NCBI GenBank assembly: GCA_016708925.1
Contig: JADJET010000001.1
Coordinates: 401,501-465,500 of the forward strand
Reading direction: 5' to 3'
Source: Gammaproteobacteria bacterium
GTDB taxonomy: Bacteria > Pseudomonadota > Gammaproteobacteria > Pseudomonadales > Porticoccaceae
DNA length: 64,000 nucleotides
Shown: in pieces, positions 50,346-59,341 of the stretch
How the letters are laid out: the number at the start of each line of letters is the position of its first letter
Position numbering within the stretch: the stretch's first letter is position 1
Position numbers and translations under genes: made by a program
Notes under the pieces: generated by a model
The model's database searches: none
The model's input: the letters and a program-made list of their open reading frames with translations, nothing else
Told to the model about the DNA's origin: nothing

Positions 50346-51090
50346 GGCGCCGGTCGCGCTGATTACCGGCGCGGCGCGGCGCATCGGCGCCGCCATCGCC
50401 CGCGAATTGCACGACACGGGCTTTCGGGTGCTGATCCACTGCCGCGAATCGCTCGCCACCGCACGGGAGCTGTGCGCGCAATTGCAATCGATTCGCGCCG
50501 ATTCCGCCGCGGTACTGACCGCGGATCTCGCCGATTTCGCGCAAGTGCGGAAACTGGCCTCAGCCGCCGTCAATCACTGGGGCCGTCTCGATGCCCTGGT
50601 CAACAACGCCTCCGCGTTTTACCCCACGCCGCTCGCCGAAGCGGGCATTGCGGAATGGGACGACCTGATGGCGAGCAATCTCAAAGCGCCATTTTTTCTG
50701 TGCCGCGATCTGGCACCCGCGCTCGCGCAAAGCGGCGGCGCCATCGTCAACATCGCCGACATCCACGGCCTGCGGCCGCTTCCGGAACATGCCGTCTATT
50801 GCATCGCCAAGGCCGGCAACATGATGCTGACCCGGGTGATGGCGCGCGAACTGGCACCCCGGGTGCGGGTCAACGGCATCGCGCCGGGCGCCATTCTGTG
50901 GCCGGACAATCCCGTGTCCGCGGATGCCTCGGCACAGCAGAAAATCCTGCACTCGATTGCGCTGGGGCGGCTTGGCGCGGTGGCAGACATCGCGCGGCTC
51001 ACCCGGTTTCTGCTCACCGATGCCAGCTATGTCACCGGTCAGGTGATCGCCGTGGATGGCGGCGCGCATCTCGCGCTCGCGACAGCCTGA
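50335..51090 (+). CDS. folM: Pteridine reductase-like SDR (FolM type)
   Basis: 251 residues. The cofactor motif is TGAARRIGAAIA; the Arg-Arg in TGxxRRIG is the mark of pteridine reductases and FolM. NNASAFYPTPL and YCIAKAGNMMLTRVMA hold the catalytic Tyr and Lys. It reduces dihydrobiopterin- or dihydromonapterin-type substrates or dihydrofolate. It overlaps cca by 11 bp and lies near folK and folB, which supports a pterin role. Confidence 0.85.
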   Translation: MPAEAPVALITGAARRIGAAIARELHDTGFRVLIHCRESLATARELCAQLQSIRADSAAVLTADLADFAQVRKLASAAVNHWGRLDALVNNASAFYPTPLAEAGIAEWDDLMASNLKAPFFLCRDLAPALAQSGGAIVNIADIHGLRPLPEHAVYCIAKAGNMMLTRVMARELAPRVRVNGIAPGAILWPDNPVSADASAQQKILHSIALGRLGAVADIARLTRFLLTDASYVTGQVIAVDGGAHLALATA

Positions 51091-51139
51091 TCTGCATCAA
51101 TTCCGCACCGCACGCGCAACATCCTTCGCAAGATGGCCC

Positions 51140-51169
51140 TTGAAAAAAAATTCACCGTGACAATATTAG
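51140..51169 (+). promoter_or_regulatory. Candidate promoter upstream of hsp20
   Basis: CTTGAAAA followed by a 16-18-bp spacer and AATATTAG in an AT-rich patch. The CTTGAAA box also fits the sigma-32 -35 consensus, as expected for a small heat-shock gene, but the -10 match is weak. Confidence 0.35.
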
Positions 51170-51211
51170 TCGGCACCAAACACTGCTGAAATGATTACCG
51201 GGAGGTTTACC

Positions 51212-51640
51212 ATGCCACTAGTACCACGAGGACGCTTGTTCGACCTGGACCAGGTATTCGATAACTTTCTGTCGCCAATGCAACGCCTGGAACAGGCCGA
51301 TACCGGGTTTTTTGCGCCCCGGGTCGACATCCATGAAAAATCCGATCATTACGAAATCGCTGCCGAGTTGCCCGGGGTGAAACGCGAGGACATTCACATC
51401 GAACTGGAAGACGGCACGCTGACGATCACCGCGGAAACGCGTCGCGACGAGGTGGAGAAAAAGGAAGGTCGGGTGATTCGTCAGGAACGCCGCTACGGCA
51501 AGTACATGCGCAGCTTCAATCTGGGCGGCGATATCCACGAAGCCGACATCAGCGCGACGTTCGAGAATGGCATACTGAAACTCAAAGCGCCCAAGGCGAC
51601 CGATACCAAGCCCAAGCAACGCCGAATCGAAGTCACCTGA
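51212..51640 (+). CDS. Small heat-shock protein Hsp20 family
   Basis: 142 residues with an alpha-crystallin domain: PRVDIHEKSDHYEIAAELPGVKREDIHIELEDGTLTI, and near the end DISATFENGILKLKAPK, with the C-terminal anchor motif RRIEV. ATP-independent holdase that keeps denatured proteins soluble. The start at 51212 is preceded by GGGAGG; a start at 51191 lacks such a site. Confidence 0.93.
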   Translation: MPLVPRGRLFDLDQVFDNFLSPMQRLEQADTGFFAPRVDIHEKSDHYEIAAELPGVKREDIHIELEDGTLTITAETRRDEVEKKEGRVIRQERRYGKYMRSFNLGGDIHEADISATFENGILKLKAPKATDTKPKQRRIEVT

Positions 51641-51667
51641 TCCAGCGCGGCAACGCAGTGACGCCAC

Positions 51668-52192
51668 TCAGTCCGGCGTCGCTGCATCGGGCGTTGCTGG
51701 GGGGCGCCAGTCGAACGGCACCGGCCACAGTTTCTGCCGGCCGAGATCGAGCTCTGCTGCGAGCTGCCGGTAGCACTTTCCCACCACGGGGTGGCGCTGT
51801 TCCGGGATGATGTCGGCGAGCGGTCGCAATACAAAGGCGTATTTCAGAATTTCGTCGCGCGGCAGTTCGATGCCTTCGACAGTGCCGACCTGATCGCCAT
51901 AAACAAGAATGTCGATATCGAGCGTTCGCGGCGCGAATTTTTCTCCGCTGCGGCGTCGCTCGTTCAGATATTCGATGGCGCGCAGACGCTCCGCGAGCTG
52001 GCCAATGGTCAGTTCCGCATCGATCCCCACCACCAGGTTGTAAAAATTTTCGCCGGTAAAACCTACCGCCTCGCTTTCGTAAACCGGCGACAGGATCAGC
52101 GCGCCGAATTCCGCAGCCAGCGCATCGAGCGCCGCCTTGAGATGCCGCTCCGGCTCGATGTTCGATCCGAGACTCAGATAGACGCGCGGCAT
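51668..52192 (-). CDS. folK: 6-hydroxymethyl-dihydropterin pyrophosphokinase
   Basis: 174 residues. Begins VYLSLGSNIEPERHLKAAL and has the signature KFAPRTLDIDILVYGD, in which the Asp pair binds Mg-ATP. It transfers pyrophosphate to hydroxymethyl-dihydropterin for folate synthesis. Its start overlaps the folB stop by one base (TGATG), so the two are translationally coupled. It has a short Pro/Ala C-terminal tail. Confidence 0.95.
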   Translation of the reverse strand: MPRVYLSLGSNIEPERHLKAALDALAAEFGALILSPVYESEAVGFTGENFYNLVVGIDAELTIGQLAERLRAIEYLNERRRSGEKFAPRTLDIDILVYGDQVGTVEGIELPRDEILKYAFVLRPLADIIPEQRHPVVGKCYRQLAAELDLGRQKLWPVPFDWRPPATPDAATPD

Positions 52193-52548
52193 CAGGGGCG
52201 CGCGCCGCGTTCGATCAGAATGCCGACGTCCTGGGCGCCGCGCAGCGCACCCGGCTTGCTGAGGCGCAGGCGCAGCCAGGGCACCGGGAATTCGGTCAGC
52301 ACCAGCATGGCTACTTCCTCGGCCAGACGTTCCACCAGCAGACAGCCGCTGCTCTCGACGTGGGCGATGATGCGCTTGGCGACCGCCTTGTAGTTGAGCG
52401 CGTACTGGATGTCATCGGTGGCGGCGGCGCGGCTGATGTCCGCCGCCATCTCCAGGTCCAGCGAAACCGTCTGCCGCACCTCGCGCTCCCAATCGTAAAT
52501 GCCGATGGTGGTGTCGATGCGCAGGTCGCGGATGTAGACGATATCCAT
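52192..52548 (-). CDS. folB: Dihydroneopterin aldolase
   Basis: 118 residues. It begins MDIVYIRDLRIDTTIGIYDWEREVRQTVSLDLEM, the conserved FolB N-terminus, and has YKAVAKRIIAHVESSGCLLVERLAEEVA with the catalytic Lys region. It splits dihydroneopterin to give the FolK substrate. 24 bp after the tsaD start side of the neighbouring minus-strand gene, so it is probably in one transcript with tsaD upstream. Confidence 0.95.
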   Translation of the reverse strand: MDIVYIRDLRIDTTIGIYDWEREVRQTVSLDLEMAADISRAAATDDIQYALNYKAVAKRIIAHVESSGCLLVERLAEEVAMLVLTEFPVPWLRLRLSKPGALRGAQDVGILIERGARP

Positions 52549-52572
52549 GGTAATTCCAGAGCGGGCGAGGCC

Positions 52573-53610
52573 TCAGGCCGCTCCCAGGGGTGGCAGACTG
52601 GTCATGGGCCAGCGCGGCAAGGCGCGGATGGCGAGATCGTCACCGCCACCGTGCAGCAGGCGCTGACAACCCGCATAGGCGATCATCGCGCCGTTGTCGG
52701 TGCAGAATTCGTTGCGCGCGTAATAGACCCGCGCGCCGCGGGCGGCGAGTTTGCGCTCCAGGCGCTCCCGCAGCAACCGGTTGGCCGAAACACCGCCGGC
52801 AATCACCAGGGTGCGCAGTCCGGTCTGCTCGATGGCGCGGTTGCACTTGATCACCAGCGTGTCCACCACCGCTTCCTGAAACGCGCAGGCGATATCGGCC
52901 CGGGTCTGTGCGTCGGGCAGGCCGCCGGTGGCAGCGTGCGCGGCAACCGTGTTGAGCGTGAAGGTCTTGAGACCGGAGAAACTGAAATCGAGCCCCGGCC
53001 GGTCCGTCATCGGGCGCGGAAACCGGAACCGGGCGGGATCGCCCGACGCGGCGAGCCGGGCGATCTCGGGGCCGCCCGGATAGCCCAGATCGAGCATCTT
53101 GGCGGCCTTGTCGAAAGCCTCGCCGGCGGCATCGTCCAGGGATTCACCGAGCATTTCGTACGCGCCGATCGCCGCCACCCGCACCAGCTGGGTGTGGCCG
53201 CCGGACACCAGCAACGCCACAAAGGGAAAGGCCGGCGGTTCCGCTTCCAGCATCGGGGCGAGCAGATGGCCTTCCATGTGATGCACGCCGATCGCCGGCA
53301 CCTGCCAGGCATAGGCCAGGGCTCGCGCCACCGCGCCACCCACCATCAGCGCGCCGATCAACCCGGGACCCGCGGTATAGGCGATGCCGTCGATCTGCGG
53401 CGGCGGCGTGCCGGCGTCGGCCAGCACCGCCCGGATCATCGGCAGCAGCCGGCGCACATGGTCGCGGGAGGCGAGCTCGGGCACCACGCCGCCATATTCG
53501 GCGTGCAGCTCGATCTGGCTGTGGAGCGCGTGCGCGAGCAGACCCTGCGCGCTGTCGTAGACAGCGACGCCCGTCTCATCGCAGGATGTTTCGATACCCA
53601 GGACCCGCAT
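52573..53610 (-). CDS. tsaD: tRNA N6-adenosine threonylcarbamoyltransferase TsaD
   Basis: 345 residues. Begins MRVLGIETSCDETGVAVYD and has the metal-binding HMEGHLLAP and SGGHTQL motifs, plus GGVSANRLLRERL. It finishes the t6A modification of tRNAs that read ANN codons. Divergent from rpsU with 205 bp between, the usual gammaproteobacterial layout. Transcribed towards folB and folK. Confidence 0.96.
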   Translation of the reverse strand: MRVLGIETSCDETGVAVYDSAQGLLAHALHSQIELHAEYGGVVPELASRDHVRRLLPMIRAVLADAGTPPPQIDGIAYTAGPGLIGALMVGGAVARALAYAWQVPAIGVHHMEGHLLAPMLEAEPPAFPFVALLVSGGHTQLVRVAAIGAYEMLGESLDDAAGEAFDKAAKMLDLGYPGGPEIARLAASGDPARFRFPRPMTDRPGLDFSFSGLKTFTLNTVAAHAATGGLPDAQTRADIACAFQEAVVDTLVIKCNRAIEQTGLRTLVIAGGVSANRLLRERLERKLAARGARVYYARNEFCTDNGAMIAYAGCQRLLHGGGDDLAIRALPRWPMTSLPPLGAA

Positions 53611-53701
53611 GATCGCTCGCTACAACCGGGGGGGCATGATAATCCCCGGGGTCGGACCCTGACCAGTTTGCGCGGAAGGCAGCGCTTGGGCAGGAGTTCC
53701 G

Positions 53702-53730
53702 CGCGTGCTCCGGTCCGCCCGGAGCACGCG
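53702..53730. promoter_or_regulatory. Perfect 12-bp inverted repeat upstream of rpsU
   Basis: CGCGTGCTCCGG-TCCGC-CCGGAGCACGCG: 12-bp arms with a 5-base loop, 12 bp upstream of the rpsU -35 box. It could be an operator or an RNA hairpin in a transcript from further upstream. Not a LexA site. Confidence 0.55.
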
Positions 53731-53741
53731 AAAGCCCGGCT

Positions 53742-53770
53742 TTGCAACCGGCGCACTAAGTCAGTAAAAT
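53742..53770 (+). promoter_or_regulatory. Sigma-70 promoter of rpsU-dnaG-rpoD
   Basis: TTGCAA, 17-bp spacer, TAAAAT, 45 bp upstream of the rpsU start. Matches the sigma-70 consensus at 4/6 and 5/6. Confidence 0.6.
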
Positions 53771-53815
53771 CCGCGTCCCGACCCTACCCGCCCGGTCATT
53801 CAGGATAGAGCATAG

Positions 53816-54031
53816 ATGCCGTCAGTACGTGTAAAAGAGAACGAACCTTTCGACGTGGCCCTGCGCCGTTTCAAGCGCTCCTGCGAAAAAGCCGGAGTCC
53901 TGGCCGAAGTCCGCCGCCGCGAGTACTACGAAAAACCGGCTTGGGCGCGCAAGCGCAAGGCCGCCGCGGCCGTGAAGCGCCACGCCAAGAAGCTCCAGCG
54001 CGAGTCCCGCAAATTCCAGAAAATGTACTGA
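53816..54031 (+). CDS. rpsU: Small ribosomal subunit protein bS21
   Basis: 71 residues, standard size: PSVRVKENEPFDVALRRFKRSCEKAGVLAEVRRREYYEKP, then a basic tail. It is the first gene of the rpsU-yqeY-dnaG-rpoD block. Confidence 0.98.
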   Translation: MPSVRVKENEPFDVALRRFKRSCEKAGVLAEVRRREYYEKPAWARKRKAAAAVKRHAKKLQRESRKFQKMY

Positions 54032-54049
54032 TCGTTCGGCCTCCGGGTT

Positions 54050-54072
54050 GAAGCCGGCACGGGGCCGGCTTC
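54050..54072 (+). terminator. Hairpin after rpsU (partial terminator/attenuator)
   Basis: GAAGCCGGC-ACGGG-GCCGGCTTC, a perfect 9-bp stem 18 bp after the rpsU stop, without a U-run. In E. coli a terminator at this place lets more rpsU than dnaG message be made; the same role is inferred here. Confidence 0.55.
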
Positions 54073-54102
54073 CTGGGCTATCCTTCCGTCAGAGCCCTGA
54101 AC

Positions 54103-54555
54103 ATGTCCGAGTCCAGCCTTAAAAGCCGGTTGAAAGACGCAATGAAAACCGCGATGCGCGCCCGTGATCGCACGCGCCTCGATGCCATCCGCCTGATGCT
54201 GGCGGAAATCCAGCGCATCGAAGTCGACGAACGCACCGAGCTCGACGATGCGCGAGTGCTTGCCGTGCTCGACAAGATGACCAAGCAGCGGCGCGACTCG
54301 ATAACCCAGTACCGCAGCGCCGGACGGGAAGAACTCGCCGCGCAGGAGCTGGCCGAGATCGAGATCATCGCCGGCTTCCTGCCCACCGCATTGACCGCCG
54401 CCGAGATCGCCGCCCTGATCGAGCAGGCCATCGCCAGCAGCGGCGCCAGCTCGGCGCGCGACATGGGCAAGGTCATGGCGCTACTGAAGCCCGAACTCCA
54501 GGGCCGCGCCGACATCGGTGCGGTCAGCGCCCAGGTAAAAACCCGCCTGGGTTAA
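54103..54555 (+). CDS. yqeY: YqeY-like (GatB/YqeY domain) protein
   Basis: 150 residues. Starts SESSLKSRLKDAMKTAMRARDRTRLDAIRLMLAEIQ and has RDSITQYRSAGREELAAQELAEIEIIAGFLP, both conserved in YqeY. The domain is related to the tail of the amidotransferase subunit GatB, suggesting tRNA binding, but function is not settled. It sits between rpsU and dnaG as in many proteobacteria. Confidence 0.93.
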   Translation: MSESSLKSRLKDAMKTAMRARDRTRLDAIRLMLAEIQRIEVDERTELDDARVLAVLDKMTKQRRDSITQYRSAGREELAAQELAEIEIIAGFLPTALTAAEIAALIEQAIASSGASSARDMGKVMALLKPELQGRADIGAVSAQVKTRLG

Positions 54556-54620
54556 GCCCGCACCGCCCGGCTCCCGGGCCGGTTCTCCCGTACCCGAGGC
54601 CGTGCTTCAATAGGCTCCGC

Positions 54621-56558
54621 ATGGCCGGCCGCATCCCGCAAGCTTTCATCGACGACCTGCTCGATCGCACCGACATTGTCGATGTCATCGGGGAGCGTCT
54701 GGAGCTGCGCCGCGCGGGCAGCAACCACAAGGCCCGCTGTCCGTTTCACGACGAAAAGACGCCCTCGTTCTCGGTCAACCAGGAACGGCAGTTCTACTAC
54801 TGCTTCGGCTGCAACGCGGGCGGCAATGCCATCGGCTTCGTGATGGCCTATGACCACATCGACTTCGTCGCGGCCCTCGAATACCTCGCCCATCGCGCGG
54901 GACTGGAAATCCCCCGCGAAACCGATGCCGCCCCGGCCGCGCGCCGCAACGAACCCCTGCTGGCAATCCTCGAACGCGCCCAGGCATGGTATCGCGCGCA
55001 ATTGAACGAACACCCCGCTGCCGCGCAGGCGACGACCTATCTCACGCAGCGCGGCGTAGCGGCGGAAATCGCCCGGGAATTCGGCATCGGCTTCGCCCCG
55101 CCCGGCTGGGACAATCTGATCCGTTTCCTCGACGTCGGAAACGATACCCACAAGGACGGCGCGGACAACACAATCGCCCTGCTGGTGGAGGCGGGACTCG
55201 CGGCCGCGCGGGAATCCGGCGATGGTCACTACGACCGCTTCCGCCACCGCATCATGTTTCCGATCCGCGATGCGCGCGGTCGCACCCTGGGGTTCGGCGG
55301 TCGGGTGCTGGGCGACGACCAGCCCAAATACCTGAACTCCCCCGAAACCCCGGTATTCCACAAGGGCCGCGAACTCTACGGGCTGTACGAGGCACGCACC
55401 CACTTGCGCGGCGGTGCCCCGTTGCTGGTGGTCGAAGGCTACATGGATGTGGTGGCCCTGGCCCAGTTCGGGATTCGCAACGCGGTGGCAACCCTCGGCA
55501 CCGCCGTCACCGACGACCACCTCGCCAAGCTGTTTCGCCACACCAGCGACCTGGTGTTCTGCTTCGATGGCGACGCCGCCGGCCGCCGCGCCGCGAGCCG
55601 TGCCCTCGATATCAGCCTGCCGGTGCTCGGCGACGGCCGCGCGGTGCGCTTCATGTTTCTGCCCGACGGCGAGGACCCGGACACATTGGTGCGGCGCATC
55701 GGCAGCGGCGGATTCGCGCAACTGATCGCGGCGGCCCAGCCACTCTCGGAGTTTCTGTTCGCCACGGCGGCGAGCGAGCTGGATCTCGCACTACCCGACG
55801 ATCGCGCCCGCTTCTGCCAGCGCGCGGCACCCATGATTCACCGCCTGCCACCGGGTGTGTTGCGACAACTGCTGCTGGGCGAGCTGGCGACTCGCGCCGG
55901 CATTCCCGCGTCGGCCCTGGAGCAGCTCAGCCCGCCCCGGCCGAGCGCAGCCGGGCTCCGTGCCGTCGATCCTCCAGAGCATCGGAAGACACCGGGTGCG
56001 GTGACTGAGCCCGCCACGCCCGCGCGCCCCGTCCGGGAAATACCTTCAAAATCGGGCCGCAACTACAAGACACCGCTGGTTCAGCACTTGCTGGCGCTGC
56101 TCCTGCACCATCCGCATCTGTGTACGGAACTCGCGGATGCACTGGAACCCCTGCGCGGCGAAGCCCTTCCCGATCTGGAACTCGTCTTCAAAGTACATGC
56201 GTTGCTGGAGAAGAATCCGGGCTACACCTTCAACCATGTGCTGAGCTACTGGCACGGGATGCACGGTCAGGAGCAGCGCAATCTGCTGGCCAGAATCGCC
56301 GCCAACGAGCTGCTGCTGGCGCCGGAAACCGCGGCAGGAGACCATCTCGCGGAGGCGCGCGAGATCATCGCGCGGCTCCAGGATCTGGCCGAGCGCGACA
56401 AGCCGGCGGCGGCGCGCCTGCGCGGGTTGCTCGATCGCGACGCCCTGTCGGCAGAGGATCGCGCGCGCATCCGGGCGCTCATCCTGGAGCTGTCCGCCCA
56501 CACCCCGAACGACCCCATAATCAACGAGGCAAAACAACGTGTTGCGCAATCTTTATGA
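54621..56558 (+). CDS. dnaG: DNA primase DnaG
   Basis: 645 residues. The N-terminal zinc domain has CPFHDEKTPSFSV and FYYCFGCNAGGNAIGFV (CHC2 type). The TOPRIM core has LLVVEGYMDVVAL, VATLGTAVTDDHL and FCFDGDAAGRRAA, with the catalytic acids. A helicase-binding C-terminal domain follows from about residue 480. It makes RNA primers at the replication fork. The long Pro-rich linker before the C-terminal domain is normal. Confidence 0.97.
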   Translation: MAGRIPQAFIDDLLDRTDIVDVIGERLELRRAGSNHKARCPFHDEKTPSFSVNQERQFYYCFGCNAGGNAIGFVMAYDHIDFVAALEYLAHRAGLEIPRETDAAPAARRNEPLLAILERAQAWYRAQLNEHPAAAQATTYLTQRGVAAEIAREFGIGFAPPGWDNLIRFLDVGNDTHKDGADNTIALLVEAGLAAARESGDGHYDRFRHRIMFPIRDARGRTLGFGGRVLGDDQPKYLNSPETPVFHKGRELYGLYEARTHLRGGAPLLVVEGYMDVVALAQFGIRNAVATLGTAVTDDHLAKLFRHTSDLVFCFDGDAAGRRAASRALDISLPVLGDGRAVRFMFLPDGEDPDTLVRRIGSGGFAQLIAAAQPLSEFLFATAASELDLALPDDRARFCQRAAPMIHRLPPGVLRQLLLGELATRAGIPASALEQLSPPRPSAAGLRAVDPPEHRKTPGAVTEPATPARPVREIPSKSGRNYKTPLVQHLLALLLHHPHLCTELADALEPLRGEALPDLELVFKVHALLEKNPGYTFNHVLSYWHGMHGQEQRNLLARIAANELLLAPETAAGDHLAEAREIIARLQDLAERDKPAAARLRGLLDRDALSAEDRARIRALILELSAHTPNDPIINEAKQRVAQSL

Positions 56559-56581
56559 CGTTAATTAGATGCCGACCTGGG

Positions 56582-56622
56582 GTTGCAATCGGTGGCTTGC
56601 CCCCCCATTAATTGGGTACAAT
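56582..56622 (+). promoter_or_regulatory. Candidate heat-shock promoter of rpoD
   Basis: GTTGCAA, then 14 bp, then CCCCATTA, resembling the sigma-32 consensus CTTGAAA-N13-CCCCAT. A TACAAT box follows at 56617-56622. It lies 40-80 bp before rpoD, where E. coli also has a heat-shock promoter near the dnaG end. Confidence 0.4.
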
Positions 56623-56664
56623 GCGCCGCTTTACCCGCGCGCCCCCTTCCAGCAAGAGCGATCA

Positions 56665-58515
56665 ATGAGCGAAATCCAGCAGCAGTCCCGTATTCGTGAA
56701 CTCATCACCAAAGGCCGCGAGCAGGGTTACCTGACCTATGCCGAGGTGAACGATCACCTGCCGGAAGACATTTCCGATCCCGATCAGGTCGAAGACATCA
56801 TCCAGATGATCAACGACATGGGGATCAACGTGTTCGAGGCTGCCCCGGATGCCGACACCCTGCTGATGACCACCGGCGATGCGGCTCCGGACGAGATCGC
56901 CGCCGCCGAGGCCGCCGCCGCCCTGGCCGCGGTGGAGACCGAACAGCATCGCACCACCGACCCCGTGCGCATGTACATGCGCGAAATGGGCTCGGTCGAA
57001 CTCCTCACCCGCGAAGGCGAAATCGAGATCGCCAAGCGCATCGAGGAAGGTATCCGCGAAATCATGGCGGCCTTGGCCGAATGGCCCGGTGCGGTGGACG
57101 CCGTGCTCGCCGACTACGACCTCATCGCCACGGGCGAGCGCCGCCTCGCCGACATCATCGCCGGCTATCTCAATCCCATGGACAACGTCCCGTCCGCGCT
57201 GTCGATCGCCACCAAGGCAGCCGAACTGGCCGCCGCCAAGGCCGAGAGCGCCGAGGATGACGACGAGGCCGACGCCGATGCGGAAGTGGAAGAAGACGAA
57301 GGCGGTCTTGACATCGAAGAGGCCCGCCGCCGCTTTGACGAAATTCGCCGCCAGAACGACAAAACCAAGCGTTCCCTCGCGCGCGGCGACCGCAACAGCA
57401 GTTCCGTCCAGAAAAACCTCACCGAACTCAGCGAGCTGTTCAAGTACCTGAAGCTGACGCCCAAACAGTTCGACCCCCTGATTCGCCAGGTGCAGGAAAA
57501 AATCACCGAGGTGCGCAAACACGAGCGCAACGTCATGGTGCTGTGCATCAAGCGCGCCCGCATGCCACGCACCGAATTCATCGAAGCCTTTCCCGGCAAT
57601 GAAACCAACACCAAATGGCTGGCGACGCTGACCCGCCGCAAACTCCCCTATGCCGAAGCGCTCAAGACACATCAGGAAGAAATCATCCGGATTCAGCAAC
57701 GCCTGGCGGTGAGCGAGGCCGAAACCGGCCTCAGCGTCGCGCAGATCAAGGACATCAACCGGCGCCTCTCCATCGGCGAAGCCAAGGCGCGCCGCGCCAA
57801 AAAGGAAATGGTCGAGGCCAACCTGCGCCTGGTGATCTCCATCGCCAAGAAATACACCAACCGCGGCTTGCAGTTCCTCGACCTGATCCAGGAAGGCAAC
57901 ATCGGCCTGATGAAGGCGGTGGACAAATTCGAATACCGTCGCGGCTACAAGTTCTCGACCTACGCCACCTGGTGGATCCGGCAGGCCATCACCCGCTCCA
58001 TCGCGGACCAGGCGCGCACCATCCGCATTCCGGTGCACATGATCGAAACCATCAACAAGCTCAACCGCATCTCGCGGCAGATCCTTCAGGAGATGGGGCG
58101 CGAACCCACGCCCGAGGAACTGAGCCTGCGCATGGATCTGCCCGAAGACAAAGTGCGCAAGGTGCTGAAAATCTCCAAGGAGCCGATCTCCATGGAGACG
58201 CCCATCGGCGACGACGAAGATTCGCATCTCGGCGACTTCATCGAAGACGTCAACATCGCCTCACCGATTCATGCCGCTACCCAGGAAAGCCTCACCGAGG
58301 CCACGCGCGAAGTGCTCAACTCGCTGACCGCCCGCGAGGCCAAGGTGCTGCGGATGCGCTTTGGCATCGACATGAACACCGACCACACCCTGGAAGAAGT
58401 CGGCAAGCAGTTCGATGTCACCCGCGAGCGGATTCGCCAGATCGAAGCCAAGGCGTTGCGCAAACTGCGCCACCCCAGCCGCTCCGAGCACATGCGCAGT
58501 TTCCTCGACGATTGA
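56665..58515 (+). CDS. rpoD: Primary sigma factor RpoD (sigma-70)
   Basis: 616 residues. Region 1.1 (QQQSRIRELITKGREQGYLTYAEVNDHL), region 1.2 (DPVRMYMREMGSVELLTREGEIEIAKRIE), a long acidic non-conserved stretch (about 200-245), region 2 (KFEYRRGYKFSTYATWWIRQAITRSIADQARTIRIPVHMIE), region 3, and region 4 (TLEEVGKQFDVTRERIRQIEAKALRKLRHP). It has the size and layout of gammaproteobacterial sigma-70. Last protein gene of the block. Confidence 0.98.
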   Translation: MSEIQQQSRIRELITKGREQGYLTYAEVNDHLPEDISDPDQVEDIIQMINDMGINVFEAAPDADTLLMTTGDAAPDEIAAAEAAAALAAVETEQHRTTDPVRMYMREMGSVELLTREGEIEIAKRIEEGIREIMAALAEWPGAVDAVLADYDLIATGERRLADIIAGYLNPMDNVPSALSIATKAAELAAAKAESAEDDDEADADAEVEEDEGGLDIEEARRRFDEIRRQNDKTKRSLARGDRNSSSVQKNLTELSELFKYLKLTPKQFDPLIRQVQEKITEVRKHERNVMVLCIKRARMPRTEFIEAFPGNETNTKWLATLTRRKLPYAEALKTHQEEIIRIQQRLAVSEAETGLSVAQIKDINRRLSIGEAKARRAKKEMVEANLRLVISIAKKYTNRGLQFLDLIQEGNIGLMKAVDKFEYRRGYKFSTYATWWIRQAITRSIADQARTIRIPVHMIETINKLNRISRQILQEMGREPTPEELSLRMDLPEDKVRKVLKISKEPISMETPIGDDEDSHLGDFIEDVNIASPIHAATQESLTEATREVLNSLTAREAKVLRMRFGIDMNTDHTLEEVGKQFDVTRERIRQIEAKALRKLRHPSRSEHMRSFLDD

Positions 58516-58549
58516 TCATCGCCGCGCACACGGCATCCAGGTCGTTCGC

Positions 58550-58626
58550 GGGCCCATAGCTCAGTTGGTTAGAGCAGTCGACTCATAATCGATTGGTCCC
58601 AGGTTCAAGTCCTGGTGGGCCCACCA
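58550..58626 (+). tRNA. tRNA with CAT anticodon (probably Ile2, read as AUA after lysidine; Met possible)
   Basis: 77-nt cloverleaf: acceptor GGGCCCA/TGGGCCC, anticodon loop CTCATAA (CAT), T-loop TTCAAGT, encoded CCA. D-loop without the initiator features. The TGGTC variable loop and stem resemble the tRNA-Ile2 pattern. Confidence 0.9.
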
Positions 58627-58773
58627 AATTTCCACAAGCTTCACCGGGTCATGCCATAACCCACAATCGGACTCGGAAAAGTCCGACCGGGGAAAGCGGC
58701 CGGACCAGCTCCGGCGTCCCGCGCTTCAGGCCAGAGCGCCAGCGCGCTCTCCGCCACCTGAACACCCTTCCGC

Positions 58774-59079
58774 ATGAACATACCAGCCACCACCCTTCCC
58801 TCCGAACCCGCCGTCACCTGCGCCAACTGCCAGGCCTGTTGCTGCCGCCTGGAAGTCATGCTCATCACCGAAACGGGTGTGCCTGAACGCTTTATCGAAA
58901 CCGACCAATGGGGCGGGAGAACCATGATGCGGCTGGACGATGGCTGGTGCGCCGCGCTGAACCGCGACACCCTGATGTGCCGGATTTACGCGCAGCGGCC
59001 CCTGATCTGCCGCGAGTTTGCGATGGGTGAAGAGGAGTGTGTGAAGGAGCGGCAAGCCAGCCACTCCGCACGAACCTGA
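58774..59079 (+). CDS. YkgJ-family cysteine cluster protein
   Basis: 101 residues with CANCQACCCRLEV near the N-terminus, then CAALN, CRIY, PLICREF and ECV. The spaced Cys pattern (C-x2-C-x2-CCC ... C ... C ... C) is that of the YkgJ/UPF0153 family, which probably binds zinc or an iron-sulfur cluster. Function unknown. Downstream, 59080-59596 has no supported gene but holds an inverted-repeat element. Confidence 0.85.
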   Translation: MNIPATTLPSEPAVTCANCQACCCRLEVMLITETGVPERFIETDQWGGRTMMRLDDGWCAALNRDTLMCRIYAQRPLICREFAMGEEECVKERQASHSART

Positions 59080-59341
59080 TCCATATGCCGCCGGCGAATC
59101 GAGCCATATTGGATCTGTCGCGGGAGACCGGGATTACACTGACAACGTGGCATGGCCGGCGTCGGTCAGCCCGAGCGCAAGATATCGCCGTGTCGGGGAC
59201 GGAGTGCCTGCCGAGCAAGGGAGTTCCGCAGATGGGTCAATTCCGGTTGGCCGTTCGCCGAGCTGGACAGCCCCGCGGTGGACCGCGGGTCACGGCGGCA
59301 CGCGGTTGGACCCCAATCACCTGGAGATACCTGTCAGCTCG

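Noticed and set aside
53702..53730. LexA/SOS box upstream of rpsU
   Set aside because: The palindrome lacks CTGT-N8-ACAG; E. coli has a LexA site in this region but this sequence is different.
56662..58227. Minus-strand frame of 521 codons opposite rpoD
   Set aside because: Shadow of rpoD, Phe/His/Gly-rich and without motifs.
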